Shown piece after piece: positions 16,714-24,274 of a stretch of DNA of 58,592 nt. Under the pieces are notes generated by a model that was given only the letters and a program-made list of their open reading frames with translations, ran no database searches and had not been told where the DNA came from. The translations under genes were made by a program, and so were the position numbers. Where the stretch lies: the NCBI RefSeq assembly GCF_011839805.1, contig NZ_VWPY01000028.1:1-58592 (forward strand), read 5' to 3'. Numbering within the stretch: position 1 is the first letter of the stretch; the number at the start of each line of letters is the position of its first letter. The DNA comes from Kineococcus rubinsiae. GTDB taxonomy: Bacteria > Actinomycetota > Actinomycetes > Actinomycetales > Kineococcaceae.

Positions 16714-16781
16714 GGTTCTCCGACCTCTCGATGGTGGCGCCAGCTCAGCCGGTGGCGGGGTCCGCCGTCAAGCCCCGCGGA

Positions 16782-17561
16782 TCACGGGACGATCGCGTCG
16801 ACGTAGCCGCCGTCGACGCGCACGGCCGCCCCGGTCGTCGCCGACGCCTGCTCCGAGGCGAGGTAGACGCACAGGTTCGCGATCTCCTCCGGCTCGATGA
16901 GGCGCTGCAGCAGGGACTGGGGCCGGTGCTCGCGCATGAACGCGCGCTGCGCCTCGTCCCACGGCAGCTCGTCACCGACGAGCTGGCGGACGAGGTCCTC
17001 GACGCCCCCGGTGTGCGTCGGCCCGGCCAGCACGCTGTTCACCGTCACGCCCGTGCCGGCGGCCACCTTGGCGAAACCCCGGTGGACCGCCAGCAGTGCC
17101 GTCTTCGTGACGCCGTAGTGGACCATCTCCACGGGCACCGCCACGGCGGAGTCGCTGGCGGTGTACTGGACCCGGCCCCAGCCGCGCGACGTCATACCCG
17201 GCAGGTAGTGCCGCGTCAGGCGCACGGCCGTGAGCACGTTCGTCTCGAAGTAGCGCCGCCACTCGTCGTCGCTGATCTCCAGGGCCGGGACCGCCCCGAA
17301 GACGCCGAGGTTGTTGACCAGGACGTCGACGTCGGGGACCTGCGCGACGAGCCGGGCGTGGCCCTCGTCGGTCGTGATGTCGGCGGCCACGAACGACACC
17401 TCCCCGTCGAGGGTCGCGGCCGCGGCGGCCAGGCGGTCCTCGCGGCGCCCGGTCAGCACCACGCGGGCGCCCGCGGCGGCGAGACCCGCCCCGATGGCCA
17501 GGCCGATGCCCTGCGAGGAGCCGGTGACGAGCGCGGTCCTGCCGCTGAGGTCGATGAGCAC
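16782..17561 (-). CDS. Short-chain dehydrogenase/reductase
   Basis: 259 residues, classical SDR. Visible are the cofactor loop TGSSQGIG, the NNLG segment, a Ser in YTASDSA and the catalytic YGVTK. It closes with the usual GAAVRVDGGYVDAIV. The start GTG 17561 places the Rossmann fold at residue 3; a start at 17594 would add 11 unconserved residues. The substrate is unknown. It is separated by 68 bases from the Moco gene start. Confidence 0.88.
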   Translation of the reverse strand: MLIDLSGRTALVTGSSQGIGLAIGAGLAAAGARVVLTGRREDRLAAAAATLDGEVSFVAADITTDEGHARLVAQVPDVDVLVNNLGVFGAVPALEISDDEWRRYFETNVLTAVRLTRHYLPGMTSRGWGRVQYTASDSAVAVPVEMVHYGVTKTALLAVHRGFAKVAAGTGVTVNSVLAGPTHTGGVEDLVRQLVGDELPWDEAQRAFMREHRPQSLLQRLIEPEEIANLCVYLASEQASATTGAAVRVDGGYVDAIVP

Positions 17562-17688
17562 GGCGCGAGTCTGCTCCCTGCGCGCCCAGGACACCTGCGC
17601 GGACGTGACACCCGGAGGGAGGTGACACCCGAGGGAGCTGGCGCGTCAGGAGGGTGTGGTCCGCTGGGGGCCGGAGGAGGCGGGCGAC

Positions 17689-18504
17689 GTGGACGAGCAC
17701 CAGCAGGGCCGGGACGACGACGCGGTCGGGCGGGCACTGCGCACCCTGGCGCGCTCGGGGCCGCCGGCGGACGCCGCGGCGCTGGTGGCGGGGGCGCGCT
17801 CGCGGGCCCGGACGCTGCGGCGCCGGCGGCGCGTCGCCGCCGGGATCGTCGCGGTCGTGGCCCTGGCCGTCCCCGTCGGCGTCTCGCAGCTGACGCCGGA
17901 CGCCGCGCCCCGCCGCACGGTCGTCGCCTCGCCGGCCCCGTCGCCCGTGGTCGTGACCGAGGACGACCTGCTCACCGGCGCGTCCATCGCCGGGGTGCTG
18001 CCGGGCGCCGTGCGCGACCGCGCGGCCGACGTCGTCGAGACCGCGGGCGCCGACGTCGTCGGGGGCGTCTGCCGCGACCTGCCGCTCCCCGCGGGCCCGC
18101 GCCTGCTCGCGGGGCGGACGGCGACGTGGAACGAACCCCTGGACCCCACGCGGGTGGGGCAGCCGTCGCTGCGCGAGACCGTGCGGGTGTTCGAGGGTTC
18201 CGGGGCTCAGGCGTACCTGGAGTTCGCGAAGGCGCAGGCGCAGGCGTGCGCGGGGCAGAGCGCGGAGAGCGGGCCCTGGACGGTGGACGACCAGATCACC
18301 GACGGCGTCGAGGTGCAGGCCTACGCCCTCCTCCAGGCTGCACCGCAGGCGTTCTGGACCGTGCGGGTCGTGGACGCCCGCGGGCCGGTCGTCGTCGACC
18401 TGCAGCTCAGCGCCTTCGCCGGCGACCCCCGCGACCTCCTCCTCGGCCAGGTGAGCGGGTTGGCCACGGCGGCGCTGGAGCAGAACGCCGGGGCCGTGGG
18501 ATGA
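17689..18504 (+). CDS. Membrane-anchored protein coupled to a SigE-family sigma factor
   Basis: 271 residues. A cytoplasmic N-terminus of about 45 residues ends in a strongly basic RRRRR stretch, then one membrane helix (AAGIVAVVALAVPVGV), then an extracytoplasmic domain of about 200 residues that I do not recognise. Start GTG 17689 has GGAGGAGG 8 bases upstream. The stop overlaps the sigma-factor ATG (ATGA). This topology and coupling fit a sensor or anti-sigma partner, but no zinc-binding HxxxCxxC anti-sigma motif is seen, so the role is inferred from position only. Confidence 0.75.
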   Translation: MDEHQQGRDDDAVGRALRTLARSGPPADAAALVAGARSRARTLRRRRRVAAGIVAVVALAVPVGVSQLTPDAAPRRTVVASPAPSPVVVTEDDLLTGASIAGVLPGAVRDRAADVVETAGADVVGGVCRDLPLPAGPRLLAGRTATWNEPLDPTRVGQPSLRETVRVFEGSGAQAYLEFAKAQAQACAGQSAESGPWTVDDQITDGVEVQAYALLQAAPQAFWTVRVVDARGPVVVDLQLSAFAGDPRDLLLGQVSGLATAALEQNAGAVG

Positions 18505-19004
18505 GCGGGCGGGGGCTGAGCTTCGAGGAGTTCGTCGCGCTGCGCGGCACGGCGCTGCTGCGCCTGGCCCGCGGCCTGCTGCGCGACCCCGACACCGCCG
18601 AGGACGTCGTGCAGGACGTCCTCGCCAAGGCCCTGCTGAGGTGGGGCCGCGTGAGTTCCGCCGACGACCCGGTGGCCTACGTCAACCGCATGGTGGTCAA
18701 CGCCTGCACGTCGTTCTGGCGCCGGGCCGCGCGGCGCGAGCAGCCCGTGGACGCCGAGCGGTTCCCGGACGCGGGCCGTCCCGACGCGAGCGGCCGGCTC
18801 GCCGACCGCGACGAGCTGCTCGTCGCCCTGCGGCAGCTGCCGCCCCGCCAGCGGACGGTGCTCGTGCTGCGCTACTTCGAGGACTGCTCCGACGAGCAGA
18901 TCGCGGACCTGCTCGACTCCAGCCGCACCGCGGTGCGCAGCAACGCCTCCCGCGGGCTGGACTCGCTGCGCCGGGTCATGGGGGTCCCGTCTCCGAGCCG
19001 TTGA
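18501..19004 (+). CDS. SigE-family ECF-like RNA polymerase sigma factor
   Basis: 167 residues. Region 2 runs from the N-terminus (FEEFVALRGTALLRLARGLL, DPDTAEDVVQDVLAKAL) and region 4 covers about residues 100-160 (LRQLPPRQRTVLVLRYFEDCSDEQIADLL then a helix-turn-helix). The size and FVALRGTALLR opening fit the actinobacterial SigE-type group. ATG 18501 overlaps the stop of the membrane protein before it. Its last 29 bases overlap, tail to tail, the 3' end of the ABC ATPase gene on the other strand. Confidence 0.92.
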   Translation: MSGRGLSFEEFVALRGTALLRLARGLLRDPDTAEDVVQDVLAKALLRWGRVSSADDPVAYVNRMVVNACTSFWRRAARREQPVDAERFPDAGRPDASGRLADRDELLVALRQLPPRQRTVLVLRYFEDCSDEQIADLLDSSRTAVRSNASRGLDSLRRVMGVPSPSR

Positions 19005-20262
19005 GGTTCGAACTGCCGAGGTTCGAACTGCCGAGGTTCGAGCCGTCGGGGTCCGCGCCGCCGGAGCGCAGCGCGGTGTGCACGACGTCGGGGGTCAGGA
19101 CGCCGACGTAGGTCAGGCCGTCGAGGACGGGGACCCAGCGCAGGTCCTGCCCGAGCAGGACGGAGAACGCCGTGCGCAGCGTCTCCGAGCGCTGCACGGT
19201 CGCGCCGAACGCCTGGATCCAGTCCTCCACGCGCCCGTTCGCGTCGCCGCGGCGCATGGCCTGCGTCAGCGAGCGCCGCGTCACCCAGCCGAGGAGGGCG
19301 TCGGTGTCGGCGTCGCGCACGATGCCCCACGAGCGGTGGTCGAGCTCGAGCGCCGTCGCGGCGTAGCCGACACCGTCGCCGGGCGCCAGCAGCGTGGGCT
19401 GGTCGAGGTCCTCGACCCGCAGGGGGGTGACGGCGAGCCGGCGCAGCCCGCGGTCGGAGCCGATGAACTCCAGCACGAAGGGGTTGGCGGGCGCGGACAG
19501 CAGGGTCCCCGGGTCGCCGACCTGCTCGAGGACCCCGCCCGCGGAGAACACCGCGATGCGGTCGGCGAGGTTCACGGCCTCGTCGAGGTCCTCCGTGGCC
19601 AGGAGCACGGTCATCCGGCGGGCCTCCTGCACGCGGCGCAGGTCGGCCTGCAGGCGCAGCCGCTCGGCGGGGTCGACGTCGCCGAACGGGTCGTCGAGCA
19701 GCAGGACCGCGGGGCCCGCGGCGATCGCGCGGGCCGTCGCGACGCGCTGCTGGTCGTCGCGGCCGAGCTCGGAGGGCAGCCGGTCGCCCGCGGCCCACGG
19801 GTCGAGGCCGGTGAGCTCCAGCGCCTCGTCGGCGCAGCGGCGGGCGGCCGCGTCGTCGAAGCCCTGCAGCGCGGGCACGGTCGCGGCGGCCGCGCGCGCG
19901 CTCTGGTGCGGCAGCAGCCCGCCGGGGCGCGCGACGAACCCCGTGCCCCGGCGCAGCTGCACGGCGTCCGTGCCCGCGACGTCGCGGCCGTCGACGAGCA
20001 CCGACCCGGACGCGGCCGCCACGAGCCGGTTCACGAGCCGCAGCACGGTGGCCGTCCCGCACCCGGGCGGGCCGACGAGGGCCAGCAGCTCACCGCGCCG
20101 GACGTCGAGGGAGAGGCCGCGGACGGGGTCGACGCCGTCGCCGGGGCGGGACGTCACCTCGTCCAGACGGATGACGACGTCGCCGGTAGCGTCGTGGCCC
20201 GAAGTGACGTCTTCAACACCGAACGTGACATCCAGGGGAGGGCCGGACCCATCTCCGCTCAT
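18976..20262 (-). CDS. OpuCA-like ABC ATPase with CBS domains, catalytic motifs lost
   Basis: 428 residues laid out as in glycine-betaine/choline ATPases: ABC domain (about 30-270), two CBS domains (about 280-395) and a low-complexity tail. Almost every catalytic motif is altered. Walker A reads GPPGCGTA (Lys70 to Thr), the Q-loop Gln is Arg112, the signature reads ELGRDDQQR instead of ELSGGQQQR, the catalytic Glu after Walker B is Asp191 (LLLDDPFG), and the H-loop His is Glu224 (ATED). It should not hydrolyse ATP normally. The start is uncertain: ATG 20262 gives about 29 unconserved residues before the domain. The divergent neighbours are two OpuC-type permeases; no substrate-binding protein is present. 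Confidence 0.85.
   Translation of the reverse strand: MSGDGSGPPLDVTFGVEDVTSGHDATGDVVIRLDEVTSRPGDGVDPVRGLSLDVRRGELLALVGPPGCGTATVLRLVNRLVAAASGSVLVDGRDVAGTDAVQLRRGTGFVARPGGLLPHQSARAAAATVPALQGFDDAAARRCADEALELTGLDPWAAGDRLPSELGRDDQQRVATARAIAAGPAVLLLDDPFGDVDPAERLRLQADLRRVQEARRMTVLLATEDLDEAVNLADRIAVFSAGGVLEQVGDPGTLLSAPANPFVLEFIGSDRGLRRLAVTPLRVEDLDQPTLLAPGDGVGYAATALELDHRSWGIVRDADTDALLGWVTRRSLTQAMRRGDANGRVEDWIQAFGATVQRSETLRTAFSVLLGQDLRWVPVLDGLTYVGVLTPDVVHTALRSGGADPDGSNLGSSNLGSSNLNGSETGPP
19003..19047. repeat. 15-bp tandem repeat at a tail-to-tail gene overlap
   Basis: The unit GAGGTTCGAACTGCC occurs twice perfectly (19003-19017, 19018-19032) and a third copy diverges after ten bases. It begins on the sigma-factor stop codon and encodes the repeated SSNLG tail of the ABC ATPase on the minus strand. 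Slippage would change the length of that tail. Confidence 0.85.
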
Positions 20263-20952
20263 CTGCGCAGCCTCGCCGAGAGCTGTCCGGGCCGCAACGA
20301 CTGGGTCTGCGGACCCGCGCTGCGCGCCGCGCGCCCCGACCTCGTCGCGGGCCTGGCCGAGCACGCCGTGCTCGCCGCCGCGGCCGTCGCCGGGGCCGTC
20401 GTCGTGGCCCTGCCCGTGGTGCTGCTGACCCGACGGCTGCGCCCGGTGCGGGCGCTCGGGCGCGGGGCCGGGGGCGTTCTGGCGGCGCTGCCGCTGCTCG
20501 CGCTCGTGGCGGGGACGGTCGCGCTGACCGGCCGGTCGGCGCTGGCCGTCGTGCTCCCCGTCGGGCTCACCTGCACCGTCCTGCTCGTGCAGGCGCTCGC
20601 GGCCGGGCTGGCCGCGGTGCCCGCCGCGGTCGTGGAGTCGGCGCGGGCGGCGGGCTTCGCCGGCGCGGCGCTGCTGGTGCGGGTGGAGCTGCGGACCGCG
20701 CTGCCCCAGCTCGTGGGCGGGCTGCGCTCGGCCGTGGCCGCGGCCGTCTCGCTCACCACGGCCGGCGCCGTCCTGGGGCACGGCGGTCTGGGCGACGTCC
20801 TCGTGCGGGGCGTGCGCGAGGGCGCGCGCACCGAGGTCCTGGCCGCCGCCGCCCTCGTGGTCCTGCTGGCGCTGGTGCCCGACCTGGTCCTGCGCGCGCT
20901 CCAGCGGCGGGCCGCCCCGCGGGCGCGGGCCCGGGTCCCGGTGGCCGCTTGA
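20194..20952 (+). CDS. OpuCB-like ABC permease
   Basis: Up to 252 residues with about five membrane helices. The EAA-type loop VVESARAAGFAGAALLVRVE and GAVLGHGGLGDVLVRGV identify a betaine/choline-class permease. The start is unclear. GTG 20194 is the nearest standard codon in frame but lacks a ribosome binding site and overlaps the divergent ATPase gene. Relatives as I recall them begin near CPGRNDWVCG, which would need ATC 20251 (GGGGAGGG 8 bases upstream) or CTG 20263. It is coupled to the second permease by a TTGA overlap. Confidence 0.78.
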   Translation: MARSDVFNTERDIQGRAGPISAHLRSLAESCPGRNDWVCGPALRAARPDLVAGLAEHAVLAAAAVAGAVVVALPVVLLTRRLRPVRALGRGAGGVLAALPLLALVAGTVALTGRSALAVVLPVGLTCTVLLVQALAAGLAAVPAAVVESARAAGFAGAALLVRVELRTALPQLVGGLRSAVAAAVSLTTAGAVLGHGGLGDVLVRGVREGARTEVLAAAALVVLLALVPDLVLRALQRRAAPRARARVPVAA

Positions 20953-21590
20953 GCCCCGGCCTGCTCGACGACCTCCTCGCCCACCTCGGCGTCGCGGGGC
21001 TCGCCCTCGCGCTGGCCTGCGTCCTGGCCCTGCCGGCCGCCGTCGTCCGGGGCCACCGCCGCCACGGGGTCCCCGCGCGGAACCGGCCCGGGGTGGTGCC
21101 CGTCCTGGCGCTCGCGGCCGTGCTGCTCCTGCTGCCCCCGCCGCTGGGCGGCGGTGCCCCGGCCGTCGTCGTCGCGGTCGGCGTCCTGTGCGCGCCGCCG
21201 CTGTTCTCCGCGGCCGTCGCCGCGCTCTCGGTGGTCGAGCCCGCGGCCGTCGAGGCGGTGCGGGCCGCGGGCGCCGGCGAGCGCCAGGTGGTGCGCGACG
21301 TCGAGCTGGTGCTGGCCGGGCCCGCGCTGGCCGCGGCGGTGCGCCGGGCGGCGGTCCAGGCGATCGGCGGCACCGCGCTCGCGGGCCTGCTCGGCGGCCC
21401 CGGGCTCGGTGCGGCGATCGCCGCGGGACTCGCGGGTCCGGACCCCGCCCGGGCCCTGCCGGCGGCCGCGGCCCTGGCCCTCGCGGGCCTGGTCAGCGCC
21501 GCCCTGCTGGCGCTGGTGCAGCGCGCCGCGGACCCCCTGCGGCGGGGGCGGCGCGCCCTGCCCCGCCGCACCCCCGTCCCCCTGCCCTGA
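20949..21590 (+). CDS. OpuCD-like ABC permease
   Basis: 213 residues, about five helices. The loop AVEAVRAAGAGERQVVRDVE and LLGGPGLGAAI place it in the same family as the preceding permease. The TTG start at 20949 overlaps the upstream stop (TTGA). Together with the ATPase-like gene it forms an OpuC-type cluster lacking the substrate-binding subunit that normally completes it. Confidence 0.82.
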   Translation: MSPGLLDDLLAHLGVAGLALALACVLALPAAVVRGHRRHGVPARNRPGVVPVLALAAVLLLLPPPLGGGAPAVVVAVGVLCAPPLFSAAVAALSVVEPAAVEAVRAAGAGERQVVRDVELVLAGPALAAAVRRAAVQAIGGTALAGLLGGPGLGAAIAAGLAGPDPARALPAAAALALAGLVSAALLALVQRAADPLRRGRRALPRRTPVPLP

Positions 21591-21618
21591 GCCGGGCCCC
21601 TCTGGCACTGTGGGTGCC

Positions 21619-22113
21619 GTGAGCACCGACGCCGGGGAACCCTTCGACCCGCAGGGGGTGACGTGGCAGCGCGTCTCGCCGCGGCTCACCACCGCCCGGC
21701 GCACGGTGCTCGCCGCCACCCACCTCCCGGTCGTCGTCGTCGCGGTCGTCCTCGCGGCCCTGCTGACCTGGTGGATCGTGCTCGCCGCCGTCGTCGCCCT
21801 GGCGCTGCTGGCCTGGCAGTGGTGGCTCGTGGGCCGGCAGGTCCCCGCGTGGGGCTACGCCGAGCGCGACGACGACCTGCTGGTCCGCCACGGGCTGCTG
21901 TTCCGCTCCCTCGTCGTCGTCCCTTACGGGCGCCTGCAGTTCGTCGACGTCGAGGCCGGCCCCGTCGACCGCCGCTTCGGCGTCGCCACCGTCCAGCTGC
22001 ACACCGCCTCGCCCGGCACCGACGCCGCGATCCCCGGCCTGCCCCCCGAGGAGGCGGCCCGGCTGCGCGACCGCCTCGCCGCGCGCGGGGAAGCCCGCCT
22101 GGCGGGCCTGTGA
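21619..22113 (+). CDS. Bacterial PH-domain (bPH2, YdbS-like) membrane protein
   Basis: 164 residues. Two adjacent membrane helices (about 35-75) precede a bPH2 domain with AWGYAERDDDLLVRHGLLFR and VVPYGRLQFVDVEAGPVDRRFG, the usual DUF304 pattern. YdbS/YdbT-type pairs are widespread in Gram-positive bacteria and their function is mostly unknown (membrane stress has been proposed). The gene overlaps the next one by 4 bases, as such pairs commonly do. Confidence 0.87.
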   Translation: MSTDAGEPFDPQGVTWQRVSPRLTTARRTVLAATHLPVVVVAVVLAALLTWWIVLAAVVALALLAWQWWLVGRQVPAWGYAERDDDLLVRHGLLFRSLVVVPYGRLQFVDVEAGPVDRRFGVATVQLHTASPGTDAAIPGLPPEEAARLRDRLAARGEARLAGL

Positions 22114-23537
22114 CCAGCGAGGCGGCCGACAGCGAGGTCCAGCAGGTCCTCGCGGACCCGGGCTGGCGGCGGCTGCACCCCGTCACGCCGGTCCTGCGCG
22201 CCTGGAAGGTCGTCGCCGTCGTCCTCGTCGTCGTGGCCCAGCAGGGCCTCGACAACCTGCTGCAGGCCAACCTGCCCGGCTGGATCCTCCTGCTGGGCGT
22301 GCTCGGTGGGCTGGTGGTCGTCGGGATCGTGACCGCCGTCTACTCGGCCATCGCCTGGCGCCGCACCCGCTACCGGATCGACGCCGACGCCGTCCACATC
22401 GAGCAGGGCGTCCTCTGGCGCCGCCAGCGCCAGGCCCAGCTGGACCGGCTGCAGGCCGTGGACCTCGTGCGCCCGCTGCTCGGGCGGCTCTTCGGCCTCG
22501 CGGAGCTGCGCCTGGAGGTGGCCGGCGGGGCCGGCAGCAAGATCTCGCTGGCCTACCTCAAGGAGGAGGAGGCGCAGCGGGTGCGCAACGCCCTGCTCGC
22601 CGCCGCGGCCGGGGTGCGCTTCGCCGAGGGGGAGGTGGTCGCCGAGGCGCCGCAGCGCGCGGTGGTCGAGGTCCCCGTCCCGCGCCTGCTGCTGTCGACC
22701 CTGCTCTCCGGCCTGACCATCGCCGTCCTCGTCGTGCTCGCGGGCTGCGTCGTCACGGTCGTGCTGACGCGCAGCGTCGCGCCGCTGGCGGGCATGGCGC
22801 CCGGCGTCCTCGGCCTCGCGGCCGGCTTCTGGGCCCGCTTCAACAACGCGTTCGGCTTCACCGTCGCCGAGAGCCCCGACGGGCTCCGCCTCAAGCACGG
22901 CCTCCTGGAGCAGCGCTCGCAGACCGTGCCGCCGGGCCGCGTGCAGGCCCTGCGGATCTCGCAGCCGCTGCTGTGGCGCCGGGCGGACTGGTGGCGCGTG
23001 CACGTCAACGTGGCCGGGTACGGCGGCGAGGAGGGCAGCGGCGACGACTGCACGGTCGTCCTGCCGGTCGGCACGCGCGAGGAGCTGGCCCGTCTGCTGC
23101 TCGTCGTCCTGCCCGACCTGGGCACCGGCACCGAGTCGCCGCTGGACGTCGTCGGCAGCGGCCTCACCGGCACCGGCACCGACGGCGGCTTCACGGCATC
23201 CCCGCGCGCGTCGCGGCGGCTGGACCCCATCGCATGGCGCCGCCACGGCTTCCGCATCACCGACCGCGCGTTCCTCGCGCGCAGCGGCCGCGTCCTGCGC
23301 CGCCTCGACGTCGTCCCGCACGAGCGCACCCAGAGCCTCGCCGTCGAGCAGGGCCCCCTGCAGCGCCGCCTCGGCCTGGCCAGCGTCGCGCTGCACTCCA
23401 CTCCGGGGCCGGTCTCCCCGCGCGTGGACCACCTCGACACGGCGACGGCCGCGGCGCTGCTCGCGGAGCAGTCCGTGCGGGCGCGCGCCGCCCGGGCCGC
23501 GGCCGGGCCGGAGCGCTGGATGGCCCGCGGCGACTAG
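22110..23537 (+). CDS. Bacterial PH-domain (bPH2, YdbT-like) membrane protein
   Basis: 475 residues with membrane helices near 35-80 and 195-250, and three DUF304-type domains: RYRIDADAVHIEQGVLWRRQ with QLDRLQAVDLVRPLLGRLFG; GLRLKHGLLEQRSQTVPPGR; and FRITDRAFLARSGRVLRR with RTQSLAVEQGPLQRRLG. GTG 22110 overlaps the YdbS-like stop. The pair likely forms one membrane complex. Confidence 0.88.
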   Translation: MTSEAADSEVQQVLADPGWRRLHPVTPVLRAWKVVAVVLVVVAQQGLDNLLQANLPGWILLLGVLGGLVVVGIVTAVYSAIAWRRTRYRIDADAVHIEQGVLWRRQRQAQLDRLQAVDLVRPLLGRLFGLAELRLEVAGGAGSKISLAYLKEEEAQRVRNALLAAAAGVRFAEGEVVAEAPQRAVVEVPVPRLLLSTLLSGLTIAVLVVLAGCVVTVVLTRSVAPLAGMAPGVLGLAAGFWARFNNAFGFTVAESPDGLRLKHGLLEQRSQTVPPGRVQALRISQPLLWRRADWWRVHVNVAGYGGEEGSGDDCTVVLPVGTREELARLLLVVLPDLGTGTESPLDVVGSGLTGTGTDGGFTASPRASRRLDPIAWRRHGFRITDRAFLARSGRVLRRLDVVPHERTQSLAVEQGPLQRRLGLASVALHSTPGPVSPRVDHLDTATAAALLAEQSVRARAARAAAGPERWMARGD

Positions 23538-23612
23538 CCGTCCGGCCGCCCGGGGCCCGTCGCCGCGCCTGGCCGCGTCGAGGGGCGAGGCCGCCCGGGC
23601 GCTGCCGGGACC

Positions 23613-24212
23613 TCACGATCCGCCCGGCGCTCCGTCTACCAGGACCAGGGCGACGGCCTCCTCGACGAGTTCCCCGCCCTGGCCGGGGGACACGCGGCCC
23701 GAGGTGATGAGGGCCGCGATCCCTTGCAGTGCAGCGACGAAGAACAGCTTGGTGCGTTCCGGGTCCGTGCCCCGGAAGTGCCCCGCCCGGAAGTCCGCGT
23801 CGAACATCGCGCCGAACGCCGAGAACAGGCGGGCCGCGGCGGCCTGGACCGCCGGCGGCGCGCCCGCGCCCTTCGTCGAGAACATCAGCTCCATCAGCGC
23901 CGCGTCGCTCACCGCGAAGTCGACGTACGCGGTCGCGACGGCGTGCACCCGCGCGACCAGTGTCCCGGCCGGCGCGGCCCCCGCCTCGGCGACGGCATCG
24001 GCCAGGCGCGCGAAACCCCGCTCGGCGAGCGCGTCGAGCAGGGCCTGGCGGTCGATGAAGTGGCTGCGGGGGGCGCCGTGGCTCACGCCCGCCTGCCGGG
24101 CCAGGTCGCGCAGCGAGAGGTCGTCGACGGTGCCCTCGCGCAGGGTGCGCTCCGCGGCGTCGAGCAGCACGGCGCGGAGGTTCCCGTGGTGGTGGAACGG
24201 CGGCGGCGTCAC
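23613..24212 (-). CDS. TetR family transcriptional regulator
   Basis: 199 residues. An N-terminal helix-turn-helix (LLDAAERTLREGTVDDLSLR, ARQAGVSHGAPRSHFIDRQA) is followed by a ligand-binding domain that resembles the TetR_C_13/WHG-type group. It is divergent from an SDR gene with only 62 bases between start codons; the CTAG-rich intergenic region probably holds its operator. GTG 24212 has TAGCCT exactly 6 bases upstream and no Shine-Dalgarno sequence. Confidence 0.9.
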   Translation of the reverse strand: MTPPPFHHHGNLRAVLLDAAERTLREGTVDDLSLRDLARQAGVSHGAPRSHFIDRQALLDALAERGFARLADAVAEAGAAPAGTLVARVHAVATAYVDFAVSDAALMELMFSTKGAGAPPAVQAAAARLFSAFGAMFDADFRAGHFRGTDPERTKLFFVAALQGIAALITSGRVSPGQGGELVEEAVALVLVDGAPGGS

Positions 24213-24274
24213 CCGCGGAGGCTACCGCGGAGCTAGACGTTGACTAGTTACTAGACACCGCCTAGTCTCTCGTC
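24213..24274. promoter_or_regulatory. Divergent promoter and probable TetR operator region
   Basis: On the plus strand, TTGACT (24240-24245), a 17-base spacer and TAGTCT (24263-24268) precede the SDR GTG by exactly 6 bases. On the minus strand, TAGCCT (24219-24224) precedes the regulator's GTG by 6 bases. Four CTAG tetramers (about 24232, 24244, 24250 and 24262) crowd the plus-strand promoter and are the likely operator. Both messages look leaderless. Confidence 0.65.

Noticed and set aside
19006-19045. GGTTCGA motifs resembling tRNA T-loops
   Set aside because: They are part of a coding tandem repeat; no acceptor or other arms can be formed.
19003-19047. CRISPR array
   Set aside because: The repeats are directly adjacent without spacers and lie in coding sequence.
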